Assembly (NCBI RefSeq): GCF_002081715.1
Contig: NZ_MUKP01000031.1
Coordinates: 1-64,000 of the forward strand
Direction: 5' to 3'
Length of the DNA stretch: 64,000 nucleotides
Origin: Nocardia donostiensis
Lineage (GTDB): Bacteria; Actinomycetota; Actinomycetes; Mycobacteriales; Mycobacteriaceae
In this document: piece after piece, positions 18,374-26,821 of the stretch
How the letters are laid out: each line of letters opens with the position of its first letter
How positions within the stretch are numbered: the first letter of the stretch is position 1
Notes under the pieces: generated by a model
Seen by the model: the letters and a program-made list of their open reading frames with translations, nothing else
Databases searched by the model: none
What the model was told of the DNA's origin: nothing
Made by a program: the position numbers and the translations under genes

Positions 18374-19096
18374 GTGAGTACTGAACCTTCTGAAGACCTG
18401 CTGCACCGGCCGGATGGGACCTTCTGCTGGGTCGACCTGAAGACGCATGATCCAAGCGCGACGGCCGCATTCTTTGCCGCCGTGCTGGGCTGGTCATTCG
18501 AGATAGACCAGGGCTCGTGGCGGCAAGCGACTGTCATCAGAACCGGCGAGCACCGTATCGGCGGGCTCAGCGACTCGAGCGCAGCCGTTTATCCGCCTGG
18601 AACCCCCGCCCACCTCGCCCACTATCTCGCGGTCACCTCACTGGACGCGCGGGTCGCGGCCGCGGTCGAGGCCGGCGCCCAGGTGGTGCCGCCCTTCGAC
18701 GCCGGAGATGACGGCCGGATCGCGACACTGTTCGATCCGTTCGGTGCGGCAGTGTCGCTGTGGCAACGGGCCCCGCGGCGAGGCTGGACGCATTCGCCGG
18801 AAACTGTTGCGGCGCCGCGGCGGTTACGGCATCTGAGCGCCGATCCGGTGGCTGCCGCCGAGTTCTACCCTCACGTTTTCGGGATGACCGATCGCGATAC
18901 GGAATTCGCCGAGCTCGACAAGGAAAACATCATGGCAGGCTGGAACCTGATCGTCGCCGTCGACTCCGTCGCCGAGGTTCAACGGCGGGCTGCCGTGTTG
19001 CCCAGCGGAAGTTGCCGAGTGCATGCCGTGGACGGCCGGAGCGTAGTCGCTGAGCTCACCGGACCCGATGGTCTCACCTTCTCCATCGAAAGCTGA
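18374..19096 (+). CDS. VOC (glyoxalase/bleomycin-resistance) family protein, two tandem VOC domains
   Basis: The 240-residue product starts at GTG and has two betaalphabetabetabeta modules. The first opens TFCWVDLKTHDPSATAAFFA and closes ATLFDPFGAAVSLWQ; the second runs LRHLSADPVAAAEFYPHVFG to VVAELTGPDGLTFSIES. This is the layout of actinobacterial two-domain glyoxalase-like proteins; most are of unknown function, with roles proposed in resistance or aldehyde handling. It lies alone between two diverged 41-bp repeats. Confidence 0.8.
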   Translation: MSTEPSEDLLHRPDGTFCWVDLKTHDPSATAAFFAAVLGWSFEIDQGSWRQATVIRTGEHRIGGLSDSSAAVYPPGTPAHLAHYLAVTSLDARVAAAVEAGAQVVPPFDAGDDGRIATLFDPFGAAVSLWQRAPRRGWTHSPETVAAPRRLRHLSADPVAAAEFYPHVFGMTDRDTEFAELDKENIMAGWNLIVAVDSVAEVQRRAAVLPSGSCRVHAVDGRSVVAELTGPDGLTFSIES

Positions 19097-19192
19097 AGCT
19101 CTCGAGAGCGGCCCAACTGCGGGTTGGGCACGTCCCGGCTGTGCCTGTTCTATCGCTGTTTGTAGACATATCGTCGGTTCTGATCTATCGCT

Positions 19193-19233
19193 GACCAGCG
19201 ATGATGACAGTGGGCCGCGTCCAAGAATGCATC
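19193..19233. repeat. diverged 41-bp repeat, right copy
   Basis: Second copy of the repeat at 18269-18309: GACCAGCGATGAT at 19193-19205 and TCCAAGAATGCATC at 19220-19233, with the same 27-base offset. The segment between the two conserved blocks differs, so the copies are old. Confidence 0.5.
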
Positions 19234-19280
19234 AATTATTGGACAACCCGAGGCTGTTTGGTTGGTGGGTGGCCGACCGG

Positions 19281-19730
19281 TCAGCGTGGTTTGGTGAATG
19301 CCAGCAGTCGGGCGGTGGTGCGCTGGCGGATATCGCCGTGTTGGTTGAGGGTGTCGTAGGCCGTGGTGATGAACCCGCGGCTGGGATCGGATTGGGAGGT
19401 GCGTACGTCGGTGACTTCGAGTTCGACGTGGAGTTGGTCTCCAGGGCGGGTGGGGGTGGGCCAGGTGAGGTCGATCGAGGCGCCGATGATTCCGGTGGCC
19501 AGTGGCAGACCTGTGGTAACGAGCAGGCGCATGGTGATGGCGGCGGTCTGCCAGCCGCTGGCGGCGAGTCCTTCGAAGAAGGTGTCCTGAGCGGTACGGT
19601 CGTCGAGGTGGAACGGTTGGGGGTCCCATTCGGTGGCGAATCCGATGATCGCGTCGGCGGTCAGGTTGTAGACGTCGGTGCGGAATCGGTCTCCGACGTG
19701 AATGTCGTCGAGCCATAGGGTATCGACCAC
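19281..19730 (-). CDS. MaoC-family dehydratase (hotdog fold)
   Basis: The 149-residue product reads LWLDDIHVGDRFRTDVYNLT, then the MaoC signature region FATEWDPQPFHLDD with the catalytic Asp/His, LAASGWQTAAITMRLLV, and WPTPTRPGDQLHVELEVTDV, all typical of single-hotdog MaoC (R)-hydratases acting on acyl-CoA or acyl-ACP. The frame is open to 19784, but a GTG at 19730 preceded by GGAAGGA is the better start. It is divergent from the HxlR regulator at 19955, with a perfect palindrome between them, so it is the likely target of that regulator. Confidence 0.8.
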   Translation of the reverse strand: MVDTLWLDDIHVGDRFRTDVYNLTADAIIGFATEWDPQPFHLDDRTAQDTFFEGLAASGWQTAAITMRLLVTTGLPLATGIIGASIDLTWPTPTRPGDQLHVELEVTDVRTSQSDPSRGFITTAYDTLNQHGDIRQRTTARLLAFTKPR

Positions 19731-19845
19731 GGTGGTCCTTCCGTTGTTGCGGTGGCGGTTCGAAGCAGATGCCGGCCTGCTCATATCGACTACCGGTGTG
19801 TATCGGTTGCGCCGGCCGGGAGCGGCATGAGCCTGCGGCGAGTAG

Positions 19846-19870
19846 TGTAACTTGCAAAATGCAAGTTACA
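19846..19870. promoter_or_regulatory. perfect inverted repeat in MaoC/HxlR divergent promoter
   Basis: Arms TGTAACTTGCA and TGCAAGTTACA, each 11 bases with no mismatch, are separated by AAA. The site lies 116 bases upstream of the MaoC start and 85 upstream of the HxlR start. A palindrome of this size in a divergent HxlR promoter is most simply the operator of that regulator. Confidence 0.7.
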
Positions 19871-19954
19871 TGCTGAGGGGTAGCAAGGCAAGATCGGCCA
19901 CATCCCTGGAGGTCTGAATCCGAATGGCCGATAGTGCAGAAAAGGAGATAGTGG

Positions 19955-20428
19955 ATGCGTGAGACGAATCTGGCCCACATGGATTGCTCGATCGCCCGGA
20001 CCGTCGAGATCATCGGTGACCGGTGGACGTTGATGATCGTCCGTTCGATGTTCGCGTTCAAGGGGTTGCACCGGTTCGATGAACTGCGCACCGAACTCGG
20101 GATCTCGACGAACATCCTCGCCGATCGTCTCGAGTCGTTGATCGAGCACGGGGTCGTGGAACAGCGCCGATACAGCGAGAAGCCGCCGCGCCACGAGTAC
20201 CACCTGACGACGGCGGGCAAAGATCTGCTACCGGTCATTTTGGCCCTGCTGCGATGGGGCGACACATACCTGATGAGCGAGCAGGGGCCCCCGGTTCTGC
20301 TCCGCCACACCGACTGTGACCACGACACGCTCCCCTACCTGGCCTGCAGCCACTGCCACAAGCCGATCGCACCACGGGCCATACTCGGGCGCGATGCCCC
20401 CTCGCGCTCGGCCGGCACCGGACGATAG
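19955..20428 (+). CDS. HxlR-family winged-helix transcriptional regulator
   Basis: The 157-residue product has the HxlR opening MDCSIARTVEIIGDRWTLMI, recognition-helix region RFDELRTELGISTNILADRL, wing RRYSEKPPRHEYHLTTAG and a Cys/His-containing tail (HTDCDHDTLPYLACSHCHKP) that could bind metal or sense oxidation. HxlR proteins bind as dimers to palindromes in their own promoter and respond to aldehydes, quinones or redox stress. The ATG has GGAGA upstream. It is divergent from the MaoC gene across the palindrome at 19846-19870. Confidence 0.85.
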   Translation: MRETNLAHMDCSIARTVEIIGDRWTLMIVRSMFAFKGLHRFDELRTELGISTNILADRLESLIEHGVVEQRRYSEKPPRHEYHLTTAGKDLLPVILALLRWGDTYLMSEQGPPVLLRHTDCDHDTLPYLACSHCHKPIAPRAILGRDAPSRSAGTGR

Positions 20429-20539
20429 GACACCCACCGCCCGGTTCGGGCAGCGCTCACCTATGGGCATTGACGGGCGCGAAATTGTGCGGACGCGAGG
20501 GCCGAGTCCACACCCTGATCGGCTGAATAGTCTGGTCGG

Positions 20540-21142
20540 ATGCCGAGTACAGAACCCCCCAGCCGTGTCATCTTCCTCAACGGAACCTCGAGCTCAGGCA
20601 AGACCACCTTGGCCCGCGCCATCCAGGACGAGAGCGACACCCCGTTCCTCTACTGGGGAATCGACACCCTGTTCAGCCTGGTGCCGCCGAACTGGGGCGG
20701 CGGACGCAACGGCCCCCTCAGCAGAGACGGATTCTGGTATGACCGCACCGGCCGCGACGCGGACGGCCAACCAATAGTGGTCATCCGCTACGGCCGCATC
20801 GGACGGCGCATGCTGCATTCCGCCTGCGCCGCAGCCGCTCAGCTCGCCCACGGCGGGGACCACCTGGTCATCGACGAGATGCTGCTGACCCCGGATCTGC
20901 TGCCGATCTGGATGGATGCACTGACCGGCCTGGACGTTCAGCTGGTCCGCGTCACCTGCCCACTGGCCGTCGCCGAGCAGCGGGAACTGGCTCGCGGCCA
21001 CCCGATCGGGTTGGCGCGAGGCCACTCCCGCACAGTTCACGAGCACGGATACACCTACGACACGAGTGTCGACACAACCACGGCAACGCCCGCCGAACTG
21101 GCCAGAGCGGTTCTGCGACGACAGCAGACCACGCACGAATGA
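20540..21142 (+). CDS. chloramphenicol phosphotransferase-like P-loop kinase
   Basis: The 200-residue product opens with RVIFLNGTSSSGKTTLARA, a P-loop of the kind found in the CPT (chloramphenicol 3-O-phosphotransferase-like) family, then FLYWGIDTLFSLVPP, where CPT enzymes have their catalytic Asp, and HLVIDEMLL followed by VQLVRVTCPLAVAEQRELAR, the C-terminal CPT signature. Length matches the family. Many such proteins are housekeeping small-molecule kinases, so drug resistance cannot be assumed. It stands alone. Confidence 0.75.
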   Translation: MPSTEPPSRVIFLNGTSSSGKTTLARAIQDESDTPFLYWGIDTLFSLVPPNWGGGRNGPLSRDGFWYDRTGRDADGQPIVVIRYGRIGRRMLHSACAAAAQLAHGGDHLVIDEMLLTPDLLPIWMDALTGLDVQLVRVTCPLAVAEQRELARGHPIGLARGHSRTVHEHGYTYDTSVDTTTATPAELARAVLRRQQTTHE

Positions 21143-21272
21143 TGCCGTCCTGACCTGTGGTCAACGGTCAACTACCAAGCCCTGTCCCCAACCCTGGACG
21201 CTACCTGTTCTCGATGCCCTGGCGAGAAATAGTCAAGACCTGTGGATGAGTTGAGCTGACGGTCTGGTGTGG

Positions 21273-21662
21273 TTATGTCGGGTTGTCGGTCTGCCAGGGG
21301 TAGAGGAATTGTTCGGGGCGCAGCTGCCATATTTCGAGCGTGGCAGTCAGTTCCGACTCGCCGGCGGCTGCGGCGGACCGGATCAGGACAGCGTCGATGT
21401 CGTAGTCGAGGCCGTCGATGCGAGTGGCGTCGTAGTCCCAGTGCTGGAGATGGAACGTTCGGGCGCGGTCGGTTCGTTTCCAGCCCTGTCGGTGAGCTTC
21501 GACGTCGGCTGGAGTGGCGACCGGGGTGATGCCGATGAATGCTCGCCGACCTGGCTGGGATGCGGGTACTTCGGTGACCAATCGCCGGCCGAGCCGCAAC
21601 GCATTCAGCTTGTCGGTGGGCCACGGCCGCCTGCTGCTGGTCGGATGGTCTGGTGTGCTCAT
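21273..21662 (-). CDS. hypothetical protein
   Basis: A 129-residue product that starts at an ATG overlapping the stop of the IS256 remnant (ATGA at 21659-21662). It has a charged N-terminus, KLNALRLGRRLVTEV, then FHLQHWDYDATRIDGLDYDI and AGESELTATLEIWQLRPEQF. No family is recognised; it looks folded, with alternating strands and helices. The upstream transposase remnant is out of function, so expression would need its own signals. Confidence 0.45.
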   Translation of the reverse strand: MSTPDHPTSSRRPWPTDKLNALRLGRRLVTEVPASQPGRRAFIGITPVATPADVEAHRQGWKRTDRARTFHLQHWDYDATRIDGLDYDIDAVLIRSAAAAGESELTATLEIWQLRPEQFLYPWQTDNPT

Positions 21663-22069
21663 GCAGCGGCCGTCTCTGCTGGTCGCTCGACGAGCCGACC
21701 ACTGACGAAGGTCGCGCCGGCGCGGACAAGGGCGGCCAGGTGCGAGGCATTGACCGGGCGCCAGCGGGTCTGAGCCGACTCGATGAGCTTGAACGCCATG
21801 GCAAGCCCTGCCACCCGCGAACCTAGCCCCTTGGTGACCTTGGTCCGGTGCCTGACCGTGGCGAAGGTGCTCTCGATCGGGTTGCTCGTGCGCAGGTGGA
21901 TCCAATGCTCGGCGGGAAAGTCGTAGAAGGCCAGCAGCTCGTCCAGATCGTCGAGGACCTTGGCGACGGCCTTGGGATGTTTGGCGCCGTAAGTGCTCTC
22001 GAACACCTTCACCGCCTTCAACGCATGCTCCTTGTCCTCAGCGTTATTGCACTGACTACGTCGAATAAG
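21659..22069 (-). mobile_element. IS256-family transposase C-terminal remnant
   Basis: The complement reads NNAEDKEHALKAVKVF, then AEHWIHLRTSNPIESTFATV and RHRTKVTKGLGSRVAGLAMA, the last third of an IS256 transposase. Upstream of about 22069 the homology stops. It is closely related in sequence to the remnant at 645-1170 but in the opposite orientation and with many substitutions, so the two are separate insertions or copies of an old element. Confidence 0.7.
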
Positions 22070-22168
22070 GGCAGCACCGCCGAAAGTGCAGTCCGGACGA
22101 AACCCGACCCCGAACAGATCCTTCTTACCAGCTGCGCGTAATGCGTCTACCAGGGCAGATATCCACTA

Positions 22169-22198
22169 TTGACTGCTATGGAGCACGGCAAGTATCCT
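22169..22198 (+). promoter_or_regulatory. sigma70-like promoter
   Basis: TTGACT at 22169-22174 and TATCCT at 22193-22198 with an 18-base spacer fit a housekeeping promoter. It would start transcription near 22205, directly ahead of two hairpins and the small genes at 22316 and 22525. Confidence 0.5.
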
Positions 22199-22230
22199 AC
22201 TCCCCGATCGGCCATACGTGTGCCCGATCA

Positions 22231-22260
22231 AGCCCTGAGCCAACTGGCCAGGGCTTTTTT
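22231..22260 (+). terminator. rho-independent terminator or attenuator
   Basis: AGCCCTG (22231-22237) pairs with CAGGGCT (22249-22255) and is followed by an uninterrupted run of T. It lies 30 bases after the predicted promoter at 22169-22198, so it may act as a transcription attenuator for the genes downstream. Confidence 0.65.
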
Positions 22261-22267
22261 CATGCCC

Positions 22268-22294
22268 AGAAGCCCCCGCTCGTAGGGGGCTTCT
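22268..22294 (+). terminator. second strong hairpin between promoter and first gene
   Basis: AGAAGCCCCC (22268-22277) and GGGGGCTTCT (22285-22294) form a perfect 10-bp stem with a 7-base loop. It ends 10 bases before the GGAGGT that serves the GTG at 22316. Together with the preceding terminator it makes a two-hairpin leader. Confidence 0.6.
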
Positions 22295-22315
22295 CTGCGT
22301 TTGGAGGTGTTATCT

Positions 22316-22528
22316 GTGGCCATTTCGACCGGGTTGGCAGTGGCAGCAGCGGGAGGGTGGGGGACGATCATCCTGGTGGCCGGGATCGCCCTACTGCGTG
22401 CGCGGCCGGAGGATGTGCCGAAAGTGGTCGACGCTTTCGGGAGTCTGTTCGGCCGATGCCTCAGCCATCGGGAGCGTTGTGAGCGGAAGGCCAGGCAGAC
22501 GAATTCGGTGGAAGAGGTAGACCTTTGA
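22316..22528 (+). CDS. small single-pass membrane protein
   Basis: A 70-residue product that starts at GTG with GGAGGT seven bases upstream. It has one transmembrane helix (TGLAVAAAGGWGTIILVAGI) followed by a charged tail containing PEDVPKVVDAFGSLF and a CERKARQ segment. No family is recognised. The stop overlaps the TTG start of the next gene (TTGA), so both are translated together behind the two-hairpin leader. Confidence 0.55.
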   Translation: MAISTGLAVAAAGGWGTIILVAGIALLRARPEDVPKVVDAFGSLFGRCLSHRERCERKARQTNSVEEVDL

Positions 22529-23049
22529 GCCGACGTCGTACCCGCCGCCATGATGCATTGGATAGCCGTGTCGCCAACGACCTTCTGAGTCAAGAGATCA
22601 GCCATGAAATGCTTCCAGGATGGATGCAGCGAGGAGATGCCTCGGCATTGCGTCTATTGCTCGACCGGGACATGCTCACGGCCATAGAGCAGCTCGCCGA
22701 GCATGTGGAGGTGCTCGAAGGGTACGAGGACCATAGATACGAGATGGCTTCGAGTTCCCTGGTGAGGCAGCTGGTTCAGTCCCTGGTCCGCAGTCGTCCC
22801 GAGTACGAAGAGTTCGGCAAGGAGCTGACATACGGCGTAGGAAGACTTTCTGTTCTGCTCAGGTATCACCCCGAGTTCCGTCGCAAGATCTTGGAGTACC
22901 TGCGCGGTGATGCACTTACTGGAGATCGCTTCTGCCCAGAATGCGGAGAGCGGCTGAAGCAGGGCAACGTCGGACGGCCCCGGAAGTACTGCAGCCCAAG
23001 GTGTCGGAAGCGGGAATCCGGCAGGAGGCTTCGCCGAAACGATGCCTGA
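22525..23049 (+). CDS. hypothetical protein with C-terminal zinc ribbon
   Basis: A 174-residue product with a TTG start coupled to the upstream stop. The N-terminal 130 residues are helical (SALRLLLDRDMLTAIEQLAE, RQLVQSLVRSRPEYEEF). The C-terminus holds FCPECGERL and RKYCSPRCRKRESGRRLRRN, a four-Cys zinc ribbon in a very basic context, like the CGNR-type or phage DNA-binding fingers. DNA or RNA binding is likely. With the small membrane protein it forms a two-gene operon of unknown role, flanked by transposon debris. Confidence 0.6.
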   Translation: MSRRRTRRHDALDSRVANDLLSQEISHEMLPGWMQRGDASALRLLLDRDMLTAIEQLAEHVEVLEGYEDHRYEMASSSLVRQLVQSLVRSRPEYEEFGKELTYGVGRLSVLLRYHPEFRRKILEYLRGDALTGDRFCPECGERLKQGNVGRPRKYCSPRCRKRESGRRLRRNDA

Positions 23050-24180
23050 AGGGATACTGGCCCAGTCCACTTCATCGGAAATCTGGACCGCGTAGACGCC
23101 GCCGAGCGGACCTCACGTCGATGGCCTTGCCTGACGAGCAGGGTATAGACCTGTGCAGTGTTCATAGCGGGCCACGCTGGGTGCGCGCACGATCAAGTCG
23201 TCCCTGGTCCATCGACCGGGGACGACTTCATCGGTTGTCGCGATCGACTTCGCCGTCGGCACCTGACGGCAACAGCAGGTGTCACCAGGGTCCACCGTCG
23301 TGTTCGGCCACCAGCGCACGCTGGCGCCGCACCAGTTCCAGCACCGTCGCGGGCGGTCCGGCCCGCACCGAACGGTCACCACAAGGCCGAACGCGATGCC
23401 AACCTACGTGGATGGGTGGCAAGAGCGCGCGGCCCCGGGAACTGGCCGATGCGTTAGCTGAAAAACGGCGGCTACGCGTGCAACTGGAACAGACCTGCAA
23501 CGCGGCCGCGGCTCATGCGGATCTACCCGCGCAACAACCAGAAGACCGCGATCCAGTTACTCGACTATGCGCTGTCCCAGCCGCCGTTCGCGGTGCAGAC
23601 GATCCAGACGGACAACGGAGCCGAGTTCCACTGGCATGTGCTGGACAAGGGCATCAACCATGTCTATATATTGACCAAAGATGCCGCCTGGCCCCCTTCC
23701 CAGCGTGGGTTTATCGGGTCAACGGTTACCGAAATATGTTGTCCGCCAGATCCTCTCGATACACTGCCTGTGTCGCTGTGCCCCTGGAGGTACGGGCTCA
23801 CAGTGTCTAACCAGGTCTTCACACTCACTCGGCGATACATACCCACACAGTTATTTCAGCCGTTCCAGGCTCCCTGAACTGAAATCAGCCGAACCCACTT
23901 CTTTCTCGAACAGAGCGGCCCGGCGTATCCGAACGCAACCCGATTTCTCGACCCTGCAACGCGCATGCGCTGCCGAGACCCGCCACACGGGGACGTCGAT
24001 CCCACCGTTACGACAACGTCGCACGCCCATGCCACGTCGGAATTCACCGGCTCGACCACGCTCGCCTGCCGCGGTACCGGCACTTCGGTCCGGCGGGCAG
24101 GAGCTGGATGCTGCGAAACGAAACAGGAACCCTGACATAAGGTGTCAAGTTTTGGGTCGAACATGGTCTCACCAGCCGGT
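23050..24180. mobile_element. degraded DNA with an IS481/IS3-type integrase fragment (23515-23700)
   Basis: From 23515 the plus strand reads MRIYPRNNQKTAIQLLDYAL, then PFAVQTIQTDNGAEFHWHVL, the middle of an rve/IS481-type DDE domain containing the second catalytic Asp (TDNGAEF). It loses frame near 23680. Upstream, around 23450, a fragment reads ELADALAEKRRLRVQLEQ, which resembles a transposition helper but is too short to assign. The rest shows no intact gene. This is a junkyard of old insertions. Confidence 0.5.
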
Positions 24181-24221
24181 GCCGATGGACGTGGTCGGGC
24201 CGTGAACAGACAAGGACCTTC

Positions 24222-25853
24222 ATGCGTGGAACACCAGGGGATCTCGAAGAGACTCAGTCCCTCCTCGACACCTCTCCGTCTCCGGATCGCTGTATTGCGG
24301 GAAGTGAACAAAGGTCGTATACCTCGGCGCAGGGTCTCGCGGATACGGGGCGCCGGACCCGCGAGACCATTGACGTGGTGGGGGCCCGTACCAACAATCT
24401 GCGGGATGTATCGGTACGCATCCCCAAAGGACAGCTCGTCGCCTTCACCGGAGTGAGTGGCAGCGGTAAAACCTCGCTGGCCATCGACACTCTGCACACT
24501 GAGGCCCAATTGCGGTACCTGGAAGGGCTTTCGCCATTCGTACGGCAGTACATAACCCAGCGCAACCGACCGAAGGTCGACCGCATCCTGGGACTCGGCG
24601 TGACGCTCGCGGTCGACCAACGCCGCCTGAACCGCAACCCCCGCTCCACGGTCGCCACGCTCACCGGCATCGACGGGCACCTGGGACTGCTGTACTCGCG
24701 CCTCCCTGGCATCGGTACGGACCCGGCGGAGGAAGGCGAGAACGGATATCTGACAACTGCTCATTTCGACCGCAACACCCCGGAGGGCAGTTGTGTGGAC
24801 TGCCACGGGGCGGGCGGCCGTTGGCAGGCACAGGAGGACCTGATCATCCTCCACCCCGAGCTCCCCCTGTTCGAAGGGGCCTCGCCGTGGTTCGCGAAGT
24901 GGCGGTCGGGGGAACACGCGTTCGTACCGGCACTTGCCGAGAAACGGGGGGTGGACCTCGGTCGGCCCTGGCAGTCGCTGCCCGAGGAGTTCCGTCGTTG
25001 CGTGCTGTACGGCACAGGTGAGGAGAAGGTCGAGGCAACCGTCGACATGCCGAACAAGAATGAGACGGCCCTGATGACCTATACCTCGAGTCAACCCTTG
25101 CGGGGCGCGCTCGCCGAGGTGGAACGGGTGTTCATGAACGCGCGGACATCCAGCGCCAAGCAGCGCTACCTGCCGTACATGCGCAAGCAGCCCTGCGTTA
25201 CCTGTGGCGGCGGCGGATACAACGGGGTGGCCCGATCCGTACTGCTCGGTGGACTGACATACCCGGATCTGGTCGAAGTGGAAGTACGGGAAGTACGCGG
25301 CTGGGTGCGGCGCGTGGCGAGCAATCTGGAAGCCCGGCAGCGCGAGGTGGGTGAGCCGCTGCTGCAAGACCTGGACCGCAGGCTGGGAATCCTCGACCGG
25401 CTCGGCCTGGCCCATCTCCAGCTGTCCCGGAGCGCGGTGACACTGTCCGGGGGCGAGTTACAACGCACGCGGCTCGCCGCTCAGCTCAGCACCGAACTGA
25501 GTGCTGTCATCTTCGTCCTGGACGAGCCAGGGACCGGGCTGCATCCCGCGGACAAGGCACACCTGCTCGACATCGCCCTGGAACTGCGGGAGGCCGGTAA
25601 CACGGTACTTCTGGTCGAACACGACCCCGAGCTGATCGCCCGAGCCGACTGGGTGATCGATATGGGACCGGGGGCGGGCCGCCTTGGGGGCGAGGTCTTG
25701 GTTTCGGGGGCTCCTGCCGATGTGGCTACTCACCCGAAGTCGCTGACCGGGCGCTATCTATCCGGTGGGGGCCGCGGCTGCGCCGGGTCCGCCGTCCGAT
25801 CGGGGACGACATCGGCTGGGTGGAATTGCACGGCCTGTATGCGCATAACGTGA
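24222..25853 (+). CDS. UvrA-like ABC ATPase, N-terminal half (split by frameshift)
   Basis: This 543-residue product carries the first ABC module of a short UvrA-like protein: Walker A TGVSGSGKTSLAIDTL, a QYITQRNRPKVDRI segment, zinc-type pairs CVDCHGAGG and CVTCGGGGY, the signature LSGGELQRTRLA and Walker B VIFVLDEPGTGLH. The start ATG has AAGGAC upstream. The frame goes astray after TGRYLSGG at about 25765, within a run of five G (25767-25771), and ends in an unrelated tail. Restoring one base there joins it to the second half. Proteins of this class (DrrC-like UvrA paralogues) are linked to resistance to DNA-binding drugs; that role is inference. Confidence 0.75.
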   Translation: MRGTPGDLEETQSLLDTSPSPDRCIAGSEQRSYTSAQGLADTGRRTRETIDVVGARTNNLRDVSVRIPKGQLVAFTGVSGSGKTSLAIDTLHTEAQLRYLEGLSPFVRQYITQRNRPKVDRILGLGVTLAVDQRRLNRNPRSTVATLTGIDGHLGLLYSRLPGIGTDPAEEGENGYLTTAHFDRNTPEGSCVDCHGAGGRWQAQEDLIILHPELPLFEGASPWFAKWRSGEHAFVPALAEKRGVDLGRPWQSLPEEFRRCVLYGTGEEKVEATVDMPNKNETALMTYTSSQPLRGALAEVERVFMNARTSSAKQRYLPYMRKQPCVTCGGGGYNGVARSVLLGGLTYPDLVEVEVREVRGWVRRVASNLEARQREVGEPLLQDLDRRLGILDRLGLAHLQLSRSAVTLSGGELQRTRLAAQLSTELSAVIFVLDEPGTGLHPADKAHLLDIALELREAGNTVLLVEHDPELIARADWVIDMGPGAGRLGGEVLVSGAPADVATHPKSLTGRYLSGGGRGCAGSAVRSGTTSAGWNCTACMRIT

Positions 25854-26821
25854 CCGCGGACCTGGTGCGTTTTCCAGTCGGTCGGCTCACCTGCCTGACC
25901 GGGATGAGCGGCAGCGGCAAGAGCAGCCTGCTCGACGCGCTCAGTGCGGGTGTGGCGGCCGTCCTGAGTGGGACGGGGAGCGAGGCAGTACGGGAAGTGA
26001 CCGGCTTGGGCGGGTTCGGCTGGGTCGCCGTCGTCGACCAAGAACCGCTCGGGCGGACGCCTCGGTCCAACCCGGCCACCTACAGCAAAGCGTTCGATAT
26101 CGTCCGAAAGCTGTTCGCAGAGACCGACCTGGCACGGGAACGCGGGATCGATGCCTCTTGGTTCAGCTTCAATACCGCAGGCGGCGGTCGCTGCGAGACC
26201 TGTACCGGTTATGGCCGCAAGCTGATCGACATGCACTTCCTGCCGGACGTGTGGGTGGTCTGCGACGAATGCGAGGGGCGGCGCTACAAGGCGGAGGCTT
26301 TGGAAATCAGTTATCAGGGATTGGCCATCGATCAAGTGCTGGAGTTGACCGTCGCCGAGGCCGTGGAGCGGTTCTCCGAGACCCGACAGCTCGCAGAGAT
26401 CCTCGAAGCCTTGAATCAGGTCGGGCTCGGCTATCTGCATCTGGGCCAAAGCGCCACGGAATTGTCCGGCGGTGAAGCGCAGCGGCTGAAGCTGGCATCC
26501 ACGATCCGGAGAGGTGCCACCAGTCACAAGGCCGGGCTCGTCGTTCTCGACGAGCCCGTCTCGGGCTTGCACCCGTCCGACGTCCAACGTGTGGTGGATG
26601 CACTCGATGTACTACTCGACTCGGGCAACACCGTCGTCGTGGCCGAGCACGACATCCCCGTCGCCGCGTCCGCGGACTGGGTCATAGACCTGGGACCAGG
26701 GGCCGGTCCGGACGGAGGTCGGGTGGTCGCAGAAGGCTCTCCGGACGTCGTTGCCCGGGCAGACACCCCTACCGCCGGCTTCTTCCGGCGGTACGCGGCA
26801 GGCCTGCCGCTCTTGGGGTGA
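25820..26821 (+). CDS. UvrA-like ABC ATPase, C-terminal half (split by frameshift)
   Basis: The second ABC module in the other frame: Walker A TGMSGSGKSSLLDAL, zinc pairs CETCTGYG and CDECEGRRY, signature ELSGGEAQRLKLA and Walker B LVVLDEPVSGLHP, ending in TPTAGFFRRYAAGL. A GTG at 25820 could begin an independent 333-residue protein, but the frame is open upstream to the G run near 25767 and reads PRLRRVRRPIGDDIGWVELH, which is what the intact protein would have. The whole gene is therefore either a pseudogene, a programmed frameshift or an assembly error in a homopolymer. Confidence 0.75.
   Translation: MELHGLYAHNVTADLVRFPVGRLTCLTGMSGSGKSSLLDALSAGVAAVLSGTGSEAVREVTGLGGFGWVAVVDQEPLGRTPRSNPATYSKAFDIVRKLFAETDLARERGIDASWFSFNTAGGGRCETCTGYGRKLIDMHFLPDVWVVCDECEGRRYKAEALEISYQGLAIDQVLELTVAEAVERFSETRQLAEILEALNQVGLGYLHLGQSATELSGGEAQRLKLASTIRRGATSHKAGLVVLDEPVSGLHPSDVQRVVDALDVLLDSGNTVVVAEHDIPVAASADWVIDLGPGAGPDGGRVVAEGSPDVVARADTPTAGFFRRYAAGLPLLG

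Noticed and set aside
19150..20328. A 392-codon minus-strand frame across MaoC and HxlR
   Set aside because: It overlaps two genes with clear domains and crosses a perfect operator palindrome; its product is random-looking.
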